Source: Arthrobacter rhizosphaerae (GTDB lineage Bacteria; Actinomycetota; Actinomycetes; Actinomycetales; Micrococcaceae). From it: a DNA stretch of 64,000 nt. The notes below the pieces were generated by a model that saw only the letters and a list, made by a program, of their open reading frames with translations, was not told the DNA's origin and did no database searches. A program made the position numbers and the translations under genes. How positions within the stretch are numbered: position 1 is the first letter of the stretch; each line of letters opens with the position of its first letter. Where the stretch lies: contig NZ_JALLAN010000002.1 in assembly GCF_023062595.1 (NCBI RefSeq), positions 376,099-440,098 on the forward strand. The letters are read 5' to 3'. Of this stretch, positions 60,063-64,000 are shown one piece after another.

Positions 60063-61328
60063 ATGAGCAGGCACCACCTGAAGCATCCTCCCGGCAGCGG
60101 TCAACCTTCCGCCACGGCAACACCAGCCAACCCCGCCGCATCGGCTGGTGCGGCATTGGCCATCCCGCTGGCATCAAGCCTCCCGACCGCATTAATCACC
60201 CCCGCGTATGGCCGATCGGAAAGGGCAGCACCGTTTCGTGAAGGAACGCGGAGACCACGTCCTACCCCCGGCTCTTGGCTCCCCGCCGAGGCATCGGAGA
60301 CTTTGCTCGTCACCGGGTTCGATGTGCTCCGATCCGAAGTGGAGCGAATCGTAGCGGCCACGGGCGGAGAATTGCGGGTAGTCGCCGACGCCACTGAGGC
60401 TGCACCCTTCTGGGACTCTGCCGCCGCGGTGCTGGTAGGAAGCGATGTCCGGGAGCTTCCTCCAAGGCGCCGTGCCCCTGCAGTTCTGGTAGGCCTCAGC
60501 GGCGAAGGTGACAGTCTGTGGCACCTTGCGACCACCTTGGGAGCGGAGCGTGTGGCTGTTCTGCCGGATGCGGCAACGTGGCTTGCTGAATATTTGAGCC
60601 GGGCCGACTCACCCGAAGCAGGAGGATTGGTGGTCGGCCTGACCGGAGGCTGCGGTGGTGCAGGTGCCACGACGGCAGCCATCTGGATAGCGCAGGCAGC
60701 AGCCGGCCTCGGGGCCCGGGTGCTCCTAGTGGACGGGGATGCCTGGGGAGGAGGCCTTGAACTCGCGCTCGCAGCAGAGGAATCGGCGGGATTGCGCTGG
60801 CCGGACCTCGCCGATGCACGCGGGAGCATAAACCCCGAACAACTGAGCGATGCCTTGCCCGTGGCCGGAGGCTTTTCGTTTCTTTCCTGGCCTGGCAGCC
60901 GGGACCGCGCTGCAGTGGTGGAGCCCAGCACAGTCGCCGGAGTCCTCGACGCCGCCAGACGCGGCTATGAACTTGTGGTCGTCGACATCGGACGCGGAAC
61001 AGAGCCGCTTCGGAACTTCGCCTGGGATTGTGATCGGCTGCTGATCGTAGTGCCTGCGCAGCTGAAGGCCGCAGTCGCCACAGCAAGGATCCTCCAGGAG
61101 CTTCCCCCGGTGGAAACGTCCTTGGTGGTGCGGGGCAAGGCGGGGGCGGCCCTGGACGCCGGCCTGATAGCGGATTCAGTAGGGCTTCCCCTGCAAGCCG
61201 TATTACCCGAGGTGAGGGGAACTGCCGGGGCTACTGAACAGGGTCGGCTGCTGGAAGTGGGGCAACGCAGGAACGTCCGCCGGTTTGTGTCGTCCGTCCT
61301 GGAGCTTTTCGACGAGGAGGGTGCATGA
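60063..61328 (+). CDS. Septum-site-determining protein Ssd-like / Tad CpaE-type ATPase
   Basis: A 421-residue protein with a disordered Ala/Pro-rich lead (about 1-75), a receiver-like region (about 80-165) and a ParA/MinD-type ATPase (about 190-400). The deviant Walker motif GGCGGAGATTAA (about 194-205) starts the ATPase, with VVDIGRGTEP following as the second metal motif. Mycobacterial Ssd affects septum formation, while in tad loci the same fold (CpaE/TadZ) localises the pilus machine. It overlaps tadA by 4 bp, so a pilus-localisation role is preferred. Confidence 0.82.
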   Translation: MSRHHLKHPPGSGQPSATATPANPAASAGAALAIPLASSLPTALITPAYGRSERAAPFREGTRRPRPTPGSWLPAEASETLLVTGFDVLRSEVERIVAATGGELRVVADATEAAPFWDSAAAVLVGSDVRELPPRRRAPAVLVGLSGEGDSLWHLATTLGAERVAVLPDAATWLAEYLSRADSPEAGGLVVGLTGGCGGAGATTAAIWIAQAAAGLGARVLLVDGDAWGGGLELALAAEESAGLRWPDLADARGSINPEQLSDALPVAGGFSFLSWPGSRDRAAVVEPSTVAGVLDAARRGYELVVVDIGRGTEPLRNFAWDCDRLLIVVPAQLKAAVATARILQELPPVETSLVVRGKAGAALDAGLIADSVGLPLQAVLPEVRGTAGATEQGRLLEVGQRRNVRRFVSSVLELFDEEGA

Positions 61329-62590
61329 ACGCCCGCCGAAACCTGCCCCGTCTCCCATTTGCCCCCGCCAGTTCGGACGCTGGCCTAACCCGGCGCGGGC
61401 AAGGACGTTCGCTAGACGCCCGGCTGCTTGAATCCGTCCGTGAATCTGTCATGGCCGACGCCGGACCAGTCACGCCGTTGCGGGTGGCTTCGGCAGTCCA
61501 GGCTTCGGGACGTCTCCTCGGTACTGCGGGTTCCCTGGCGGCCGTGGAAAGCATCAGTGCCGAGCTCAATGGACTGGGGCCGCTCCAGGTGCTGGTCCGT
61601 GACCCGGCTGTTACTGACATCTTCGTGAACGCACCGGACGCCGTCTGGCTGGACCGCGGCAAGGGCCTCGAACGGGCTCCGGTCACCTTTTCCAACGAGG
61701 CCCAGGTACGCGCCCTTGCCGCGAGGCTTGTGGCAGCCGGAGGACGCCGGTTGGATGACGGCTCTCCCTGCGTGGACGTCAGGCTCGACGGCGGGTATCG
61801 AGTCCACGCCGTTCTTCCCCCGATCTCTACCTTGGGAACGCTGTTGTCGGTGCGGATCCGGCGCGATCAGGTGTTTTCGCTCGACGAACTCAGGGAGGGC
61901 GGAATGTTCGGGCCTCTTGTTCAGCAGGTGCTGGAAAGGATGGTGTCACACCGGTTGAGTTTTCTGATCAGCGGTGCCACGGGATCCGGGAAAACCACCC
62001 TCCTTTCAACTCTGCTGGGCTTGTGCCATCCAAGCGAAAGGCTTGTTCTGATCGAGGACGCTTCCGAGCTTAATCCGGTGCATCCTCATGTGGTGTGCCT
62101 TGAATCAAGGCACGGGAACCTGGAAGGCGGAGGCGCCGTCGATCTGGGCGAACTGGTGCGGCAGGCCCTCCGGATGCGTCCGGACCGCTTGGTGGTAGGG
62201 GAGTGCCGTGGGGCAGAGGTGCGTGAGCTCCTGACAGCCATGAATACGGGTCATACAGGAGGAGGCGGCACCATTCATGCGAACGCAGCGGCGGCCGTTC
62301 CCGCGCGGCTTACGGCGCTTGGTGCGCTGGCAGGACTAAGCCAGAATGCAGTGCGTCTGCAGGCAGCCAGCGCCTTGGACGTCGTGGTGCATGTTGAAAG
62401 ATCGGGCCGTGGCCGGAACCTGGCATGCATTGGCCTGATTGAGGATGCGAGGGAAGGGCTGACCGTTTCCACAGCACTGGAGATCCGTAGCGGTGAACTC
62501 TGTCAGGGACCCGCGTGGCCCCGACTTGCGAGGCGTCTGGGACTCCAAGGCCCGGGGCTTGCAGCAGGGCAGGGCAGGGAATCGGCGTGA
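61325..62590 (+). CDS. TadA-family secretion ATPase (CpaF)
   Basis: A 421-residue hexameric ATPase that powers Tad/Flp pilus assembly. The N-terminal domain has LQVLVRDPAVTDIFVNAPDAVW, followed by Walker A GATGSGKTTLL (about 217-227), the Asp box LVLIEDASEL, Walker B RMRPDRLVVGECRGAE and the His box GTIHAN. It overlaps the Ssd-like gene and the TadB-like gene by 4 bp each (ATGA and GTGA), so the whole set is one transcript. Confidence 0.94.
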   Translation: MNARRNLPRLPFAPASSDAGLTRRGQGRSLDARLLESVRESVMADAGPVTPLRVASAVQASGRLLGTAGSLAAVESISAELNGLGPLQVLVRDPAVTDIFVNAPDAVWLDRGKGLERAPVTFSNEAQVRALAARLVAAGGRRLDDGSPCVDVRLDGGYRVHAVLPPISTLGTLLSVRIRRDQVFSLDELREGGMFGPLVQQVLERMVSHRLSFLISGATGSGKTTLLSTLLGLCHPSERLVLIEDASELNPVHPHVVCLESRHGNLEGGGAVDLGELVRQALRMRPDRLVVGECRGAEVRELLTAMNTGHTGGGGTIHANAAAAVPARLTALGALAGLSQNAVRLQAASALDVVVHVERSGRGRNLACIGLIEDAREGLTVSTALEIRSGELCQGPAWPRLARRLGLQGPGLAAGQGRESA

Positions 62591-63495
62591 GCTTCGCGAT
62601 GGCGTTTGCCCTTGGATTCGCATTCTGGCTAATCCTTCGTCCTGGGCGAACCCCAGGACATCGCCTCCGACTCACACTGCCCACTGGCGGCACACGGCAT
62701 GGGAGAGGTCGTGCCGTTTCAACGTTGCCCGGACCGGTTGCAGCTGGCGTGGCTACGAGGCGAACTTTCCACTTTGGGAAACCAAATCGCCGCCAAGATT
62801 CCAGCCACATGACAGTGGTGGTTCAGCAGCTCGCTGCCTTGTTGAAGGGCGGCCGTACTCCCTCCCGGTTATGGGATGAGCTCGCTACCCTTTATCCGTC
62901 AGATTCATCCGGGCCGACTCCAGGCTCGGCCAATGGTGCTGGCCGGGTCGGTGGTGCTGGCCGGGCCGGTGGTGCTGGCCGGGTCGGTGGTGCTGGCCGG
63001 GTCGGTGGCAAAGTCCGGCTTCAGGCAGAAATCTCTGGTTCTGCTTTTCAACTCGTGCTGGCCGCAGCCCGGGCGGCTTCCCTCCGCGGGTCACCTGTCT
63101 CGCACGCTATCCGATCAGCTGCAAGGAGCGCCTACCCGGGCAAGTCGCGGAACCGCCGGATCTGGGGTCAACTCGCCGCTTGCTTTGACATTGCGGAAGC
63201 CAGCGGATGTCCATTGGCGGATATCCTCACCCGATTCGCGGCACAGCTGGAAGCGGAGGATGACGCCGATGCGGCGCGGCAAACGGCGTTGGCAGGACCA
63301 AAAGCAACCGTGAAGCTGCTGACGTGGCTGCCCTTCCTTGGATTGGCTCTTGGCACGGCGCTGGGAGTGGACCCGCTCGAGATCCTCCTGGGGAACCCCT
63401 ACGGAATCACCGCCCTCGTTGCCGGCCTGGTGCTGACTGTGGCAGGACGTGCCTGGTCGGCGCGTCTCGTTCTGCAGGCTGCGGGGATGCCATGA
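62587..63495 (+). CDS. TadB-like type II secretion F-domain protein
   Basis: A 302-residue inner-membrane platform protein of the Tad/Flp system. It starts with GTG at 62587, overlapping the tadA stop; the first hydrophobic segment is SFAMAFALGFAFWLIL. A T2SSF-type helical domain follows (about 130-235) and two helices end the protein (about 245-261 and 275-291). A Gly-rich insert with four GGAGRV-type units at residues 117-141 interrupts the cytoplasmic part. Start sites upstream in the same frame overlap tadA and are rejected. Confidence 0.85.
   Translation: MSFAMAFALGFAFWLILRPGRTPGHRLRLTLPTGGTRHGRGRAVSTLPGPVAAGVATRRTFHFGKPNRRQDSSHMTVVVQQLAALLKGGRTPSRLWDELATLYPSDSSGPTPGSANGAGRVGGAGRAGGAGRVGGAGRVGGKVRLQAEISGSAFQLVLAAARAASLRGSPVSHAIRSAARSAYPGKSRNRRIWGQLAACFDIAEASGCPLADILTRFAAQLEAEDDADAARQTALAGPKATVKLLTWLPFLGLALGTALGVDPLEILLGNPYGITALVAGLVLTVAGRAWSARLVLQAAGMP
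62935..63008 (+). repeat. 18-bp tandem repeat inside the TadB-like gene
   Basis: About four copies of an 18-base unit related to GGTGCTGGCCGGGTCGGT encode GAGRVG/GAGRAG units. The copies are nearly identical, so copy number may vary by strain and would change the length of a flexible cytoplasmic loop. Confidence 0.9.
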
Positions 63496-64000
63496 CGGTT
63501 GATTTCCTACCGGCCGTTGCCGTTGCAGCTTTGCCCGCCGTGGCTGCTCTGTTGGCGTTGGCTGGCCCTGAGAGGGTGCGGAAACGTCTGGCCTTGCTTC
63601 TTGCCACAGGCGAAGAGCGCTCCGCACTGGAGAAAGGTCATCGGAATGGGCGAGCGGGAAACCGGAGTGATTTGGGTGGAGACCGGGCTGACTTGCGGGG
63701 AAAGCGGGCACCGCCGGCGAACGGTGCCGCCCCCGCTCTGGAGGAAGGCTTGGCCGACACAGCCATGATGCTTGAGCTCATTGGCGCAATGCTGGATGCC
63801 GGTGCCGGAGTTGGCCGCTCACTTCAACTTGTGGCTGGCTGCTCATCCTCCGAGCATGCAGTGTCCCTCAGACCGGTTGTTTCAGCGCTTGCCATCGGAG
63901 CGGATTGGGATACGGCGTGGCGGAGCTCTGCCGTTCAATCCCGGCAAATGCTCGAGCTCCGTGATGCCTTGGGCTTTGCGGCGCTCACTGGTGCCCCGTC
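63492..64000 (+). CDS. TadC-like type II secretion F-domain protein (3' partial)
   Basis: The ATG at 63492 overlaps the TadB-like stop (ATGA) and the frame remains open to the window end, giving 169 codons of the protein. It begins with a hydrophobic segment (VAVAALPAVAALLALAGP), has a charged Gly/Arg-rich cytoplasmic loop (about 35-85) and then MMLELIGAMLDAGAGVGRSLQLVA, which is the start of a T2SSF domain. The C-terminal part with its final membrane helices is cut off. It is the second inner-membrane component of the Tad pilus. Confidence 0.85.
   Translation, partial: MTVDFLPAVAVAALPAVAALLALAGPERVRKRLALLLATGEERSALEKGHRNGRAGNRSDLGGDRADLRGKRAPPANGAAPALEEGLADTAMMLELIGAMLDAGAGVGRSLQLVAGCSSSEHAVSLRPVVSALAIGADWDTAWRSSAVQSRQMLELRDALGFAALTGAP

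Overview
The window looks like a chromosomal segment of a high-GC Gram-positive soil actinobacterium, most likely Arthrobacter sensu lato (Micrococcaceae). The reasons are GC-rich third positions throughout, many GTG/TTG starts with 4-bp stop/start overlaps, a DUF222-HNH protein, a PadR-controlled vanillate demethylase, a MarP-type protease beside a Crp/GlxR-type regulator, and an Ssd-TadA-TadB-TadC pilus locus. The genus is inferred from content, not from a database match.

Layout. 1-7 kb: the 3' part of a molybdenum hydroxylase large subunit, a repeat-rich gene-poor stretch (2.1-3.6 kb), a DUF222-HNH protein, an aldo/keto reductase and a MobA/MocA-like nucleotidyltransferase. 7.4-13.2 kb: a six-gene operon for organosulfonate uptake and oxidative desulfonation (binding lipoprotein, ATPase, permease, TauD-like dioxygenase, flavin-dependent monooxygenase, flavin reductase). 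13.3-19.4 kb: a sterol-carrier-like protein, asparaginase, a membrane sulfite-oxidase-like molybdoenzyme, VanB- and VanA-like proteins, and a divergent PadR regulator with two palindromic operator candidates. 19.5-21.7 kb: purD-purC. 21.8-23.4 kb: an XRE-TPR regulator facing a 66-residue exported peptide whose C-terminal half repeats IGNWPDPM. 23.5-36.3 kb: tRNA-Pro, a heterodimeric ABC exporter, metallophosphoesterase, class A PBP, DUF4177, RidA, NUDIX, Crp, MarP-type protease, DUF2332 and AroQ.

36.4-43.0 kb: an operon of a secreted Pro-rich acidic protein, histidine kinase, response regulator, DASS-type carrier and glycerate kinase, preceded by three 11-bp-spaced direct repeats; then a secreted propeller-like protein. 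43.1-51.2 kb: an alpha-galactoside cluster (GH36, ABC importer, Gfo/Idh/MocA oxidoreductase, LacI regulator) with a promoter/operator in the divergent intergenic region. 51.3-59.8 kb: DeoR regulator, acetyl-CoA synthetase, a disordered membrane protein, endonuclease III, CoA-type NUDIX, a YegP-like small protein and a lone family A DNA polymerase. 60.1-64 kb: the start of a Tad/Flp pilus operon, cut by the window edge.

The best candidate for an undescribed system is the XRE-TPR regulator with its divergent exported repeat peptide (21.8-23.4 kb). The arrangement is that of an RRNPP-type peptide-pheromone circuit, which is well known in Firmicutes and which I do not know to be established in this lineage. 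The second is the two-component operon at 36.4-41.9 kb, which links a secreted acidic protein to a DASS carrier and glycerate kinase.
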